A DNA stretch of 64,000 bases, from positions 1 to 64,000 of the forward strand of contig JNJQ01000011.1 in assembly GCA_000701725.1 (NCBI GenBank). The letters are read 5' to 3'. Position 1 is the first letter of the stretch; every line of letters begins with the position of its first letter. The position numbers and the translations under genes are program-made. The DNA is from Erysipelotrichaceae bacterium NK3D112 (lineage in GTDB: Bacteria > Bacillota_I > Bacilli_A > Erysipelotrichales > Erysipelotrichaceae). Below, piece after piece: positions 36,025-46,260 of this stretch. The notes beneath the pieces were generated by a model. It searched no databases. It was not told the origin of the DNA and saw nothing but the letters and a program-made list of their open reading frames with translations.

Positions 36025-36855
36025 TCAGTCTTTTTCGTAAAGGAATTCCTCAGGCAGTGTGACATTGAAGTCCTTTGCCAGATCTCTGAAATTCTGCGGT
36101 GTGATGGTCTGCAGCTTTGTCGGCGACATGCTTAATACCTTGACAAGGATTTCCGCTGACTTCTCAGCTGTATGCATGAGACCGAATGTTGTGTCAAAGT
36201 CCGGACCGCTGGCAAACATGCCATGGTGGGCCCAGATCGCAAGATCATATTTTTTCATGAGTTCACTGGTCGCAACCGCAATATCGCGTCCGCCCGGAAC
36301 CATCCATCCGACAACGCCGACGCCATCCGGGAAGACAACCGGACACTCGGTGGCCATTTCCCAGAGTTCTCTGGAGAAGACTCTGTCCTCAAGGGGCAAA
36401 ACGAATGTCAGGGCGATGATGTTGGTTGTATGGGCATGATAGATAACTCTGTGCGCACCATTGCTGGCGATCTTTTTGACCTCATGGTTCATCAGATGGC
36501 TGGGCAGTTCGCTGGTCGGTCTGCCGCCGTTGACCAGTCCCCAGAGAATTCTGTAATTCTCACCCTTGTCATCCAGTTCGATGATGCATGATGTGTCTGC
36601 CGGATCCAGGATCACATTGCGGAAGTACTTGCCGGAGCCTGTGACCATGAAGTATTCATTGGCAAGGGCGGGAACGCTTGTGCCGATCGGCTTCCATTCG
36701 GAAGGCTCATGGAAATATTCTCTGACTTCCTCGACCTCTTCCGGTTTGATGCGGTAGGAAAGATTTCCGCCGTTTCTCTCATGCCAGCCCTGCAGCCAGC
36801 CGTCATTGCACATTCTGACAAATCCGTTAACAAACTTTACATCTGTGATACTCAT
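36025..36855 (-). CDS. rhaD: Rhamnulose-1-phosphate aldolase
   Basis: Class II zinc aldolase that splits rhamnulose 1-phosphate to dihydroxyacetone phosphate and L-lactaldehyde. The 276-residue product has GWHERNGGNLSYRI (near 24), a phosphate-binding VTGSGKYFRN (near 72), the zinc-binding RVIYHAHTTNIIALTF (near 140) and AIWAHHGMFASGPDFDTTFGLMH (near 210). The start overlaps the kinase stop as ATGA, so the two are translationally coupled. Confidence 0.95.
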   Translation of the reverse strand: MSITDVKFVNGFVRMCNDGWLQGWHERNGGNLSYRIKPEEVEEVREYFHEPSEWKPIGTSVPALANEYFMVTGSGKYFRNVILDPADTSCIIELDDKGENYRILWGLVNGGRPTSELPSHLMNHEVKKIASNGAHRVIYHAHTTNIIALTFVLPLEDRVFSRELWEMATECPVVFPDGVGVVGWMVPGGRDIAVATSELMKKYDLAIWAHHGMFASGPDFDTTFGLMHTAEKSAEILVKVLSMSPTKLQTITPQNFRDLAKDFNVTLPEEFLYEKD

Positions 36856-38276
36856 CTCGGCTTTACCTCCTTGATTTCAAAGCTCTCTCTGATGATATTT
36901 CTTGCCTCGGCCAGTGAGCCGATTTCTTTTTCCGTGATCATCTGCACAAGCAGATTTCCAAGCGCGGTTCCTTCGGTGGGACCGGCGTAAACTGTGAGTT
37001 TTGTCGCGTCCGCGGTCATCTGGTTCAGATACATGTCCTGACTGCCGCCGCCGACGATATTCATTGAAGTGTATTTCTTTCCGGTCAGTTTTTCCAGGGA
37101 TTCAACCGCCCTTCTGTAATCATCCGCAAGCGATGTGTAGACTGTCCGCATCACCTGTCCGGTTGTTTCGGGAACCGGCTGATCCGTATCGGCGCATGCC
37201 TGTTTCACTTCCGCGATCATTGATGAAGGAGCCAGGAAGCGGTTGTCATCCACATCCACGCAGGCATGGAAATCACTTGCTTCTTCAGCGGCTTTGATCA
37301 GATCCGGGAATGAGGGAAGATTTCCGTTTTCATCTTTCAGTTCACGTCTGATATTCTGGATCATCCATAATCCCATGATGTTTTTCAGATAGCGGAAGCG
37401 ATATTCATAGCCGCCTTCATTGGTGAAGTTCTGCGCCATGGAGGCAGCGTTTGTGATCGGTTCTTTGTTTTCAACCCCAAGCAGGCTCCATGTGCCGCTG
37501 GAAAGGAATACCGCGTTGTCATCCTTTGCCGGCACCGCAAGATAGGCGCTGCCGGTGTCATGGGTGGCGGGAAGGATCACTTTGAGATTAAGTCCGGTTT
37601 TTTCGATTGTTTCCGGACTGAAGTCTCCAAGCACGGTTCCCGGAACAGAGATCTTTTCAAAGATCTTTTCCGGCAGGCCAAGCTTTGCGATCAGTTCATA
37701 ATCCCAGTCTTTACTCTCTGCATTGACCAGAGCGGTTGAGGAGGCGTTGGTATATTCCTGCGCTTTGATTCCGGTCAGCAGGTAATTCAGATAATCCGGT
37801 ATCATCAGCATTCTTTCAGCCTTCTCAAGCTGTTCGGGATGTTCCTTTTTGAGGGCGAGCAATTGATAAGCGGTATTGAATTTCTGATACTGGATGCCGC
37901 ATCTGGAATAATGTTCCTCAAATGTGAGGATGCCCTTGTTTTCCAGTTCCTCACGAATATGATCGGTTCTGTTGTCACGGTAGGCCACCGCATCGCCGAT
38001 CCGCTTTCCTTCGCCATCAAGCAGGACATAATCGACCGCCCAGGTGTCAATGCCCATGGTTTCAGGGGTATATCCCTGCACACCGCACTGTCTGATTCCT
38101 TCAAACACTTCCGCGGCCAGATGATCAATGTCCCAGCAGAGATGTCCGTTTTTTTCAATGAGTCTGTTCTCAAAACGATAGATTTCCTTCAGCTGCAGTT
38201 TTCCTTCTTCCATCCATCCGAGGATGTGTCTGCCGCTTGAGGCACCGATGTCAACGGCAAGATGATAAATATTCAT
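36852..38276 (-). CDS. rhaB: Rhamnulokinase
   Basis: FGGY-family kinase of about 474 residues that phosphorylates L-rhamnulose at O1. The N-terminal phosphate loop DIGASSGRHILGWM, GIDTWAVDYVLLDGEG (near 75) and DNRTDHI, then ATHDTGSAYLAVPA (near 240) and the late NIVGGGSQDMYLNQMTADA (near 400) are all family blocks. The ATG at 38276 has GGAGG nine bases upstream; a longer frame from 38351 runs into the promoter region. It is first in the rhaB-rhaD-isomerase operon and diverges from an AraC gene. Confidence 0.93.
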   Translation of the reverse strand: MNIYHLAVDIGASSGRHILGWMEEGKLQLKEIYRFENRLIEKNGHLCWDIDHLAAEVFEGIRQCGVQGYTPETMGIDTWAVDYVLLDGEGKRIGDAVAYRDNRTDHIREELENKGILTFEEHYSRCGIQYQKFNTAYQLLALKKEHPEQLEKAERMLMIPDYLNYLLTGIKAQEYTNASSTALVNAESKDWDYELIAKLGLPEKIFEKISVPGTVLGDFSPETIEKTGLNLKVILPATHDTGSAYLAVPAKDDNAVFLSSGTWSLLGVENKEPITNAASMAQNFTNEGGYEYRFRYLKNIMGLWMIQNIRRELKDENGNLPSFPDLIKAAEEASDFHACVDVDDNRFLAPSSMIAEVKQACADTDQPVPETTGQVMRTVYTSLADDYRRAVESLEKLTGKKYTSMNIVGGGSQDMYLNQMTADATKLTVYAGPTEGTALGNLLVQMITEKEIGSLAEARNIIRESFEIKEVKPR

Positions 38277-38311
38277 TCTTGTGATCCTCCGTTTTTTGAT
38301 CTGTTTCTTTC

Positions 38312-38340
38312 TTACATACTCAATATAGTTGGTTATGTAA
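38312..38340. promoter_or_regulatory. Inverted repeat in the rhaB/AraC divergent region
   Basis: TTACATA (38312-38318) and TATGTAA (38334-38340) are perfect arms 15 bases apart, centre to centre two helical turns. They lie between the two genes. The right arm abuts AATATAATT, a good -10 for the AraC gene. The spacing fits binding of an AraC-type dimer. Confidence 0.5.
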
Positions 38341-38399
38341 TATAATTCCATTGTGTTAAGTGCACTGTTTTTTTGAAATAGTCCACTGGAGGAAAACCG

Positions 38400-39269
38400 A
38401 TGCTCACTTACAATCTCGATATCGAACGGGGAAGTTTATGGCTGCGCACCACGCCCAATGAATTCGCCCTCGCGCAGCCCTATTACTGCACCGAGGCGGG
38501 CATCTTCTATGCCCATGAACAATTCAACACAAAGCGGGATTTCAAGGATTCCTGGCTTCTTTTCTATACCATTGAGGGCTGCGGCATCATTGAGCAGAAT
38601 GGCGTGAATATCCATCTGAAAGAAAATGAGGCGCTGTTTCTCAACTGCCGCTTTCCGCAGTCTTATTACACCGATCCGGAGACAGGAAAATGGACACACT
38701 ATTGGGCACATATTGACGGCAGCGGCATTGCGGGACTGGAGAGTCTTCTGATCCCCGAGCGCAGAATCAGCGCGTTTGTGACCAAGCGGTCCGTCTTTGA
38801 GGAGCAGTTCAACCGGCTGCTCAGGGATCTGGAAAACACATCCGCCAATACGATCATTTCAGAAAGTCTTGTGATTCATTCCATGCTCAGCGATCTTGTG
38901 CTGCGCAATTCGGTATCCTATTCCGCCAATCAGCAATTGATCATGAAAACGGCGGATCATCTGTCCGCCCATTACAATGAGCCCTTTGAACTGGATAGCC
39001 TGTTGAAGATGGCAAATATGTCAAAGTCCTATTACATGAGACTCTTTCGGCAATATATGGGAACCACGCCATACAATTACATGCTCAATGTGAGAATCAC
39101 AAGGGCAAAAGAACTGCTTGAGATCACCGACAAGACCATTCATGAGATCGCCATGGAAACAGGTTTCTCCGATGATGCGGCCTTTTCCACCAGATTCAGC
39201 GCGATTGTGAAAACCTCACCATTGAAATACCGGCATGAAGCCATCACGAAAATACAGAACCACCGTTAA
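38400..39269 (+). CDS. AraC-family regulator, likely of the rhamnose operon
   Basis: The 289-residue regulator has a sensor domain (FTIEGCGIIEQNGVNIHLKENEALFLNCRFPQSY, WTHYWAHIDGSG) and a C-terminal AraC domain (FELDSLLKMANMSKSYYMRLFRQYMGTTPYNYMLNVRITRAKELLE, IHEIAMETGFSDDAAFSTRFSAIVKTSPLKYR). It diverges from rhaB, and the domain order is that of RhaS/RhaR-type activators, so L-rhamnose or rhamnulose is a likely ligand. CTGGAGG precedes the ATG. Confidence 0.88.
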   Translation: MLTYNLDIERGSLWLRTTPNEFALAQPYYCTEAGIFYAHEQFNTKRDFKDSWLLFYTIEGCGIIEQNGVNIHLKENEALFLNCRFPQSYYTDPETGKWTHYWAHIDGSGIAGLESLLIPERRISAFVTKRSVFEEQFNRLLRDLENTSANTIISESLVIHSMLSDLVLRNSVSYSANQQLIMKTADHLSAHYNEPFELDSLLKMANMSKSYYMRLFRQYMGTTPYNYMLNVRITRAKELLEITDKTIHEIAMETGFSDDAAFSTRFSAIVKTSPLKYRHEAITKIQNHR

Positions 39270-39270
39270 G

Positions 39271-39307
39271 AAAAGCTCTGTTTTCCAACTGGAGAACAGA
39301 GCTTTTT
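39271..39307. terminator. Bidirectional terminator between AraC and MATE genes
   Basis: AAAAGCTCTGTTTTC (39271-39285) pairs with GAGAACAGAGCTTTT (39292-39306). T-runs lie on both sides. Confidence 0.85.
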
Positions 39308-39317
39308 CAGAATCACT

Positions 39318-40697
39318 TTATGCTTCGGCAGGTGCGGGAGCGGATGCGCGTGACTTCCAGGCACCGGAATAAAGATAGACACTTCCGATGAAGAACGGAA
39401 CGGTGCCGGCAAAGGCATTGCCGTACCAGAAGCCGAAAATGCCCATTTTGAAGGTGACGCCAAGCAATAATGCCAGACCGATTCTGCAGATGATGCCATC
39501 AAGCAATGCAACAGTCAGATTCAGCTTGGAATTGCCGGAACCGTTGATCAGGGCAAAGTTTGCGGGTCTCAGACAGGCGCCGAGATACTGGATCATCGCT
39601 ACAGGGATATAGCTGACCGCCATGGCAAGAACAGCCGGATCATTCGAGAAGAGACCAAATAGCCATTCGGGATGGAATGCGGTAATGATCGCAAAGATGG
39701 ATGTCGGGATTGCCACGATCCATAATGCATTGTAAACAATCAGCGGAACACGCTTGATCTTTCCTGCGCCAAGCGCCTGGGCAACCATCGCGCCTCCGGC
39801 TGAGGAGATTGCCTGGGAAACGACACCGATCATGCCTTCAAGCTTTCGAGCAACGCCGGTGACCGCAACCGCGGTGGTTCCGTATGTGTTGATGTAGGAA
39901 TTGACAAACAGCATGGAGAATGTGACCGCCGCAGACTGGATGACCATCGGGATACCGAGGGAAATCAATGGCTGAATCACTTCACCGGAAATCCGGAAAT
40001 GTTCCGGCTTGAAATCGAAGTGGATCTGTTCCCTGTTCTTGTAAAGAAGCCTGAGTGCGAAGATAAAGCTGACCGCCTGGCCGATAACTGTTGCCAGGGC
40101 CGCACCCATCGGACCCATTTTGAGTGGTCCGACAAAGAGAATGTCAAGAACGATATTGATGACGGAAGCGATGGCGATGAACTGGAACGGATGCTTGGAA
40201 TCGCCCATACCTCTGAGGACTGCGGAGACAAGGTTGTATCCGTAGATGAAGATGATTCCGTATACACAGGTGACCGCATACTGTCTTGTGTATTCATAAA
40301 TATCGGCCGGTGTGTTGAGCCAGTTGATAATGCCTTTGTAAGACAACAGGAAGATGATCATGATGATCACAGCCAGGCTCATCAGAAGCGTGAACAGAGT
40401 GCCGACCATCAGACCGACCTTGTCCCTTCTGTTTTCACCGACATATCTGGAAATGAGAATCTGGCCGGCATTGGAAAGTCCCATGGCGACGAAAGTGATC
40501 AGCTGCAGCACTTCACCGCCGATTGAAACAGCGGAAAGACCTTGGGTGCCGACAAACCGTCCGACGACGATCATATCGACCATGTTATATACCATCTGCA
40601 GTAAACCTGACAGAAGCAGCGGCAATGCGAATCTGATCAGTGTGCCGGGAACGCTTCCGGTTGTCAGATCGCGGATCAGTTCTTTTTTCTGACTCAT
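39318..40697 (-). CDS. MATE-family efflux transporter
   Basis: Membrane exporter of 459 residues with twelve predicted helices. The family start LTTGSVPGTLIRFALPLLLSGLLQMVYNMVDMIVVGRFVG is clear, and its second half begins at LISLGIPMVIQSAAVTFSMLFVNSYINTYGTTAVAVTG (near 245). MATE proteins export drugs or metabolites using Na+ or H+. No regulator is adjacent, and the leader carries a short palindrome and a GC-rich hairpin (40722-40764). Confidence 0.92.
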   Translation of the reverse strand: MSQKKELIRDLTTGSVPGTLIRFALPLLLSGLLQMVYNMVDMIVVGRFVGTQGLSAVSIGGEVLQLITFVAMGLSNAGQILISRYVGENRRDKVGLMVGTLFTLLMSLAVIIMIIFLLSYKGIINWLNTPADIYEYTRQYAVTCVYGIIFIYGYNLVSAVLRGMGDSKHPFQFIAIASVINIVLDILFVGPLKMGPMGAALATVIGQAVSFIFALRLLYKNREQIHFDFKPEHFRISGEVIQPLISLGIPMVIQSAAVTFSMLFVNSYINTYGTTAVAVTGVARKLEGMIGVVSQAISSAGGAMVAQALGAGKIKRVPLIVYNALWIVAIPTSIFAIITAFHPEWLFGLFSNDPAVLAMAVSYIPVAMIQYLGACLRPANFALINGSGNSKLNLTVALLDGIICRIGLALLLGVTFKMGIFGFWYGNAFAGTVPFFIGSVYLYSGAWKSRASAPAPAEA

Positions 40698-40721
40698 ATT
40701 TACACCCTTCCTCTCTTTTGA

Positions 40722-40764
40722 TACCGGTATATCTTAACATGAACGCGGGGATATCCGCCCCGCT
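40722..40764. promoter_or_regulatory. MATE leader with ATACCGGTAT palindrome and GC-rich hairpin
   Basis: ATACCGGTAT (40722-40731) is a perfect palindrome about 25 bases ahead of the MATE start. GCGGGG (40746-40751) pairs with CCCCGC (40759-40764) just upstream. They could be an operator and a leader hairpin. No T-run marks a terminator. Confidence 0.35.
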
Positions 40765-40804
40765 TATCATCATTTCACAGATACATTTTTTACGGGTGGG
40801 CAGA

Positions 40805-40829
40805 GAAAAACCGGGGAGCTGTCCCCGGT
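40805..40829 (-). terminator. Terminator of the ABC exporter operon
   Basis: ACCGGGGA (40810-40817) and TCCCCGGT (40822-40829) pair, and five T follow on the minus strand. Confidence 0.8.
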
Positions 40830-40842
40830 GATTGAATGTTCT

Positions 40843-42171
40843 TTACGCCAGCTCGTGCAGAACCGAACGTCTGTAATAGAGAATGCTCACCCCATAGCAG
40901 ATGGCCATCGGAATGATCATGAAGAGAATCAATAATCCCGCATATCCGATACTCATGGAGCCGTGGATGATCATCGAGATGAAGATGTTGACAAGATACA
41001 GCAATGCGACTGCCAGAATAGAAAGATAGAGCAGCGTGACTTCACGGAAGATGATCTTTTCACGCTCTTCCTTCACATAGCCGATCTGATCAAGCGTCAT
41101 GAAATATTTCTTTCTGGAATAGGCCTCGGTGGAGAACTTGAACATGATTGCCATGGAGAGCAGCACATTCATGACCACATAGGAAAGCAGTGAGAGCATC
41201 ATTTCCAGATCGGTTGTGTTCCTGCCGAGAATGACCGATATCAGCAATACCGCACAGATCAGAAAGAGAATGATATTGGAGCGCAGGATGGTCAGATCGG
41301 TACGGTAGAAACCAAGCACTGCGACTGCCTGCGGATCGCTGGTCTTCTTTTCCATGGTCAGCTTGTTGATCTCGGGCACAATCACATTGGGCACACCGAT
41401 ATAGAAGCCCAGCATGCCAATCAGAGAAAGCGCGAGTGTCATGTCACGGTTGAGATGGATCAGAATCAGCGGCGCGATAAAGAGAATCAGACTGATAACG
41501 CGGCGGGTGTTCGCTCCTGCCACCTTTCTTCTTTCCCTCTCTTTTTTTCTTTCCGCCTTTTCAGCTTCGGTGAGCAGCCAGTTGTCATCGATCATACTGA
41601 CCCCGGAAAGCGGATTGATCAGCTGTCTCTCATTCATCAGCATGGATGCGGAATTTCTGTAAGCGAAGCTGAGGTTCAGATAGGTTGTCCAGAATACCAC
41701 CGCGCCAAGAATGACCATGGTGGTTCCGACCGCGGCCGGATAAATGCCGATCACAAACTCGCTGTGCAGCATGGTCGAAATGATCACGTTGAGTATGGGT
41801 ACCATGATGACGGCGCCAACGATGCCCACAGGCACCGCAATCAGCAATAATACAAATGTCTGCACGAGCAGATAGGCTGCCAGCTGCATGAATGTGGCAC
41901 CGCATACCAGTCTGACCGCAAGCTCCTTCGCCTTGTTTTTGATGAAGAAGTCATTGGCAAAGAAGATAATGATCAGACAGACCGCAACGACGAAGATGGT
42001 GACGATCGTGACCGTGTCATTGTTGTTGTCCACCCATGTGAAACCGAGTTCACTCATTGAAATATTGAAAAACAGAAACACGAACATCGAAGTCAGCACG
42101 AAGGTCAGCCAGTAGAAGACGGCTTTGGCCGTGCTGTTTTTCAATGATCTGAGTGCGTCTTTGAAAATCAT
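40843..42171 (-). CDS. FtsX-like ABC transporter permease
   Basis: The 442-residue membrane protein has four N-terminal helices (FYWLTFVLTSMFVFLFFN, FVVAVCLIIIFFANDFFI, LLVQTFVLLLIAVPVGIVGAVIM and one more), a charged stretch (EAEKAERKKERERRKVAGANTRR, near 215) and four to six further helices. The motif FFIKNKAKELAVRLVCGAT is typical of FtsX-type permeases. It is shorter than BceB-type peptide-resistance permeases (about 650 residues) and lacks the large outer domain. It follows its ATPase by 38 bases. Substrate is unknown, and peptides or lipids are usual for the class. Confidence 0.85.
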   Translation of the reverse strand: MIFKDALRSLKNSTAKAVFYWLTFVLTSMFVFLFFNISMSELGFTWVDNNNDTVTIVTIFVVAVCLIIIFFANDFFIKNKAKELAVRLVCGATFMQLAAYLLVQTFVLLLIAVPVGIVGAVIMVPILNVIISTMLHSEFVIGIYPAAVGTTMVILGAVVFWTTYLNLSFAYRNSASMLMNERQLINPLSGVSMIDDNWLLTEAEKAERKKERERRKVAGANTRRVISLILFIAPLILIHLNRDMTLALSLIGMLGFYIGVPNVIVPEINKLTMEKKTSDPQAVAVLGFYRTDLTILRSNIILFLICAVLLISVILGRNTTDLEMMLSLLSYVVMNVLLSMAIMFKFSTEAYSRKKYFMTLDQIGYVKEEREKIIFREVTLLYLSILAVALLYLVNIFISMIIHGSMSIGYAGLLILFMIIPMAICYGVSILYYRRSVLHELA

Positions 42172-42209
42172 TGTTCAATCTCCCCCTTTCTTCAAAAGCA
42201 TCTCAGGCA

Positions 42210-42980
42210 TCAGCCCTGAAGAATCTCTCTGGATTCGGCGGAGTTGATTTCGACGATCTTCTGGAAGTATTCGTCCTGGGTGAGATTTTCTCTGTCAAGA
42301 ACGGTTTCAATGTTGCCGTCCTTGATATAGATCAGTCTTGAGGAATAGGAAGTGATCAGCGGATCATGGGTAACCATGACAATGGTCACGCCGAAGTCCT
42401 TGTTGAGCATCTGCAGAATATTCATGAGCTCGCTGGAATTTTTCGAGTCAAGATTGCCGGTCGGCTCATCGGCGACGATGATGCGGGGATGGTTGATCAG
42501 AGCACGGCAGATGGCAGCTCTTTGTCTCTGGCCGCCGGAGCACTCATTGGGGAACTTCTTCAGCAGTGTCACAATGTCCATCTGCGTGGCGAGTTCTTTT
42601 ACTCTTTCTTCAATCTTCTTCTGATCCACATGCGCCAGTGACAGCGGCATGGCAATATTCTCAAACATCGTGTGTGTATCCAGAAGGTTGAAATCCTGGA
42701 AAATGAAACCGAGATTCTGGAAACGGAAACGTCCGATCTCGTTGGAGCTCATTGATCTGACTTCACGGCCGTTGATATAAACATGTCCGCTGGTGGGCAG
42801 ATCAATCGTTGAAATATTATTGATAAACGTCGATTTTCCGCTGCCGGAAGGTCCCATGATGGCGACAAAATCCCCTTCATGAACCTGGAAATTGATGTCA
42901 TGAAGCGCTTCAAACGCATTCGGGGTGTTATAGTTGTAAACCTTTTTGAGATTCTTTGCTTCAAGTACGATATCTGACAT
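42210..42980 (-). CDS. ABC transporter ATP-binding protein (MacB/LolD type)
   Basis: The 256-residue ATPase has Walker A GPSGSGKST (near 39), the Q-loop FIFQDFNLLDTHT, the signature CSGGQRQRAAICRAL (near 145), Walker B RIIVADEPTGNLDSKNS and the switch His in VMVTHDPL. The ATG at 42980 follows GGAGG; a longer frame is unsupported. It is first in a two-gene exporter operon with the FtsX-like permease. No two-component system lies beside it, unlike typical Bce modules. Confidence 0.92.
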   Translation of the reverse strand: MSDIVLEAKNLKKVYNYNTPNAFEALHDINFQVHEGDFVAIMGPSGSGKSTFINNISTIDLPTSGHVYINGREVRSMSSNEIGRFRFQNLGFIFQDFNLLDTHTMFENIAMPLSLAHVDQKKIEERVKELATQMDIVTLLKKFPNECSGGQRQRAAICRALINHPRIIVADEPTGNLDSKNSSELMNILQMLNKDFGVTIVMVTHDPLITSYSSRLIYIKDGNIETVLDRENLTQDEYFQKIVEINSAESREILQG

Positions 42981-43071
42981 ATCCGCCTCCGTAGTACGGG
43001 TCAATTATATTTGTTTGCACAATCGTGAATCAAGCCTATTGTTACCCTTTTCATTAATTATGACGGAGTCA

Positions 43072-43111
43072 GAAAAAAGAAGCCTGCACATTTGCAATCC
43101 ATGCAGGCTTC
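43072..43111 (-). terminator. Terminator of the frameshifted GH1 gene
   Basis: GAAGCCTGCA (43079-43088) pairs with TGCAGGCTTC (43102-43111), with TCTTTTTT following on the minus strand. Confidence 0.8.
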
Positions 43112-43132
43112 CCATCGGTCATGTAATTGTGT

Positions 43133-44583
<1,451 letters not shown>

Positions 44584-44607
44584 CTATACCATATCACCGC
44601 TCAATTT

Positions 44608-44631
44608 AGGCATGTCCCCTCTCACATGCCT
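44608..44631. other. Hairpin between the sulfatase and GH1 genes
   Basis: AGGCATGT (44608-44615) pairs with ACATGCCT (44624-44631). No T-run follows on the minus strand, and a TATAGT lies just beyond. It may be an operator or RNA hairpin of the GH1 gene rather than a terminator. Confidence 0.4.
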
Positions 44632-44667
44632 GATCCGAAAAAAACTGCATGGATATGGGATTTTCTG

Positions 44668-46137
44668 TTATTCAGCCGGGGTAAGGCTTTCTTTTGTCAG
44701 GAATCTTGAGTCAAAGCCTCTGGGAACGGCATCGCATGTTTCCTGATACCATTCAAGCATCTTCATCTTCAGCTCAAGAATGATTGATTTGTATTCTTCG
44801 CAGTCAATGCGGTTGATCATTTCACGGGGATCCTTTTCAAGATCGTAGAATTCATCCCCGCCGCCGAGACGGAGAATATATTTGTATCTGCCATCGGTGA
44901 TCATTGTGCCTTTGGCATGTGCCCTGTCATCTGCTTCGGCATTCATCTTGGCCCAGTAATCACTGGTTTTTGAGGGACCGGCATCGCCGTATTTGTGGTA
45001 TTCGTCCGCCTGTTTTTCGCAAGGTCTTCTGCCGCCTTCCGAGAAAGCGTAGTCACGGATTATTGTTTGTGTATTTTCGATGACAGGTCTCAGGCTGATG
45101 CCGAACTGATCATGGGTCGGGGTAACACCGGCATAATCCATAACGGTTGCGTAGAAGTCCACCAGTTCAGCCAGGGACTGTGTCTTACCGGGCATGACCT
45201 TCTCTCCTTTGGGAGGCTTGATCAGCAGCGGCACCTTTGTCAGGATATCCTCGAAGCTGTTCTGTGCTTTTTCAGGAAGACCGAAATCACCGGCAAAATC
45301 ACCGTGGTCGGAAAGGAAGACAATCAGTGAGTCATCATAAATGCCTGCGTCTTTGAGGGCATCCACAATCATGCCGAACATGTCATCGACATAGGAGCAC
45401 TGGGCAAGATAGACTCTCTGCACCTCTTTCCACTGTTCTTCCGTAAATGCACCGAGATCTGCGAATTCACGCAGTTTGCGGATCATTTCCGATTTGCCCT
45501 GTGTATCTTTGAAATGAACCCTTTCTTCGATCAGATCCGGATTGATCCGGTCATAGTGTTCCTGATCGGTGACATAGGGTACATGGGGATTCATCCATCC
45601 GATGAACAGGCACAGCGGATCATCTGCCGGCTTCTGCCTGCGGATTCTTTCACAGGCTGCCAGTGTGTCATTGATATCTGTCTTTACTTCATCTATGACG
45701 CCGATGTAATGGGAATACGGGAAGCCTTCGATGATTTCATGATTACCTGCAATCAAAGGTCTTTCGGGGATATTGATTTCATCGAACTGGGTTGCCATCA
45801 ATCCCGGCACATTGCCGGCAATGAAATCATTTCTTGTGTTCATCCAGACTTTATATCCGGCAGCTCTTAATTCAGCGAAAAGCGTATCGCTTCCCTCATG
45901 CATGAGGTAGTGCATGGTCCGGTAGCCGTGAACATGCGGATAGAGCCCGGTCAGAAATGAACACCTGGAAGGAACACAGACCGGATTCTGGCAATATGCG
46001 TTTTCAAATGAAACAGCATCATTTTCAGCGAATGAATCAAGCCTCGGTGTGCTGGCGGCCGGATTGCCCATGTGGCCCATGGTGTTCCAGCGCATTTCAT
46101 CAGGGTTGATAATAATGATATTTGGCCGTTTTGTCAT
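44668..46137 (-). CDS. Type I sulfatase
   Basis: The 489-residue hydrolase removes a sulfate ester. The N-terminal metal site NIIIINPDEMR (near 5-15) and the catalytic core CVPSRCSFLTGLYPHVHG (near 54) are clear. The Cys of CxPSR is matured to formylglycine by a separate enzyme not seen in the window. LIVFLSDHGDFAGDFGLPEKAQ (near 275) completes the metal site. There is no signal peptide, so it should act in the cytoplasm on an imported sulfated substrate. It lies between the PTS IIC gene and the GH1 gene on the same strand. Confidence 0.9.
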   Translation of the reverse strand: MTKRPNIIIINPDEMRWNTMGHMGNPAASTPRLDSFAENDAVSFENAYCQNPVCVPSRCSFLTGLYPHVHGYRTMHYLMHEGSDTLFAELRAAGYKVWMNTRNDFIAGNVPGLMATQFDEINIPERPLIAGNHEIIEGFPYSHYIGVIDEVKTDINDTLAACERIRRQKPADDPLCLFIGWMNPHVPYVTDQEHYDRINPDLIEERVHFKDTQGKSEMIRKLREFADLGAFTEEQWKEVQRVYLAQCSYVDDMFGMIVDALKDAGIYDDSLIVFLSDHGDFAGDFGLPEKAQNSFEDILTKVPLLIKPPKGEKVMPGKTQSLAELVDFYATVMDYAGVTPTHDQFGISLRPVIENTQTIIRDYAFSEGGRRPCEKQADEYHKYGDAGPSKTSDYWAKMNAEADDRAHAKGTMITDGRYKYILRLGGGDEFYDLEKDPREMINRIDCEEYKSIILELKMKMLEWYQETCDAVPRGFDSRFLTKESLTPAE

Positions 46138-46210
46138 AGCGGTTCTGCCTTTCTCATTGTTTTGATTTTCTGATTGATTCTTTTGAATTATACAGTATGC
46201 GCTTCATTTC

Positions 46211-46247
46211 TGAAAAAGGACAGCCTCATCAGCAGCGGCTGTCCTTT
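46211..46247 (-). terminator. Terminator of the PTS IIC gene
   Basis: AAAGGACAGCC (46215-46225) and GGCTGTCCTTT (46237-46247) form an 11-bp stem, with T residues behind on the minus strand. Confidence 0.8.
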
Positions 46248-46260
46248 GAGTCAGTCTTGA

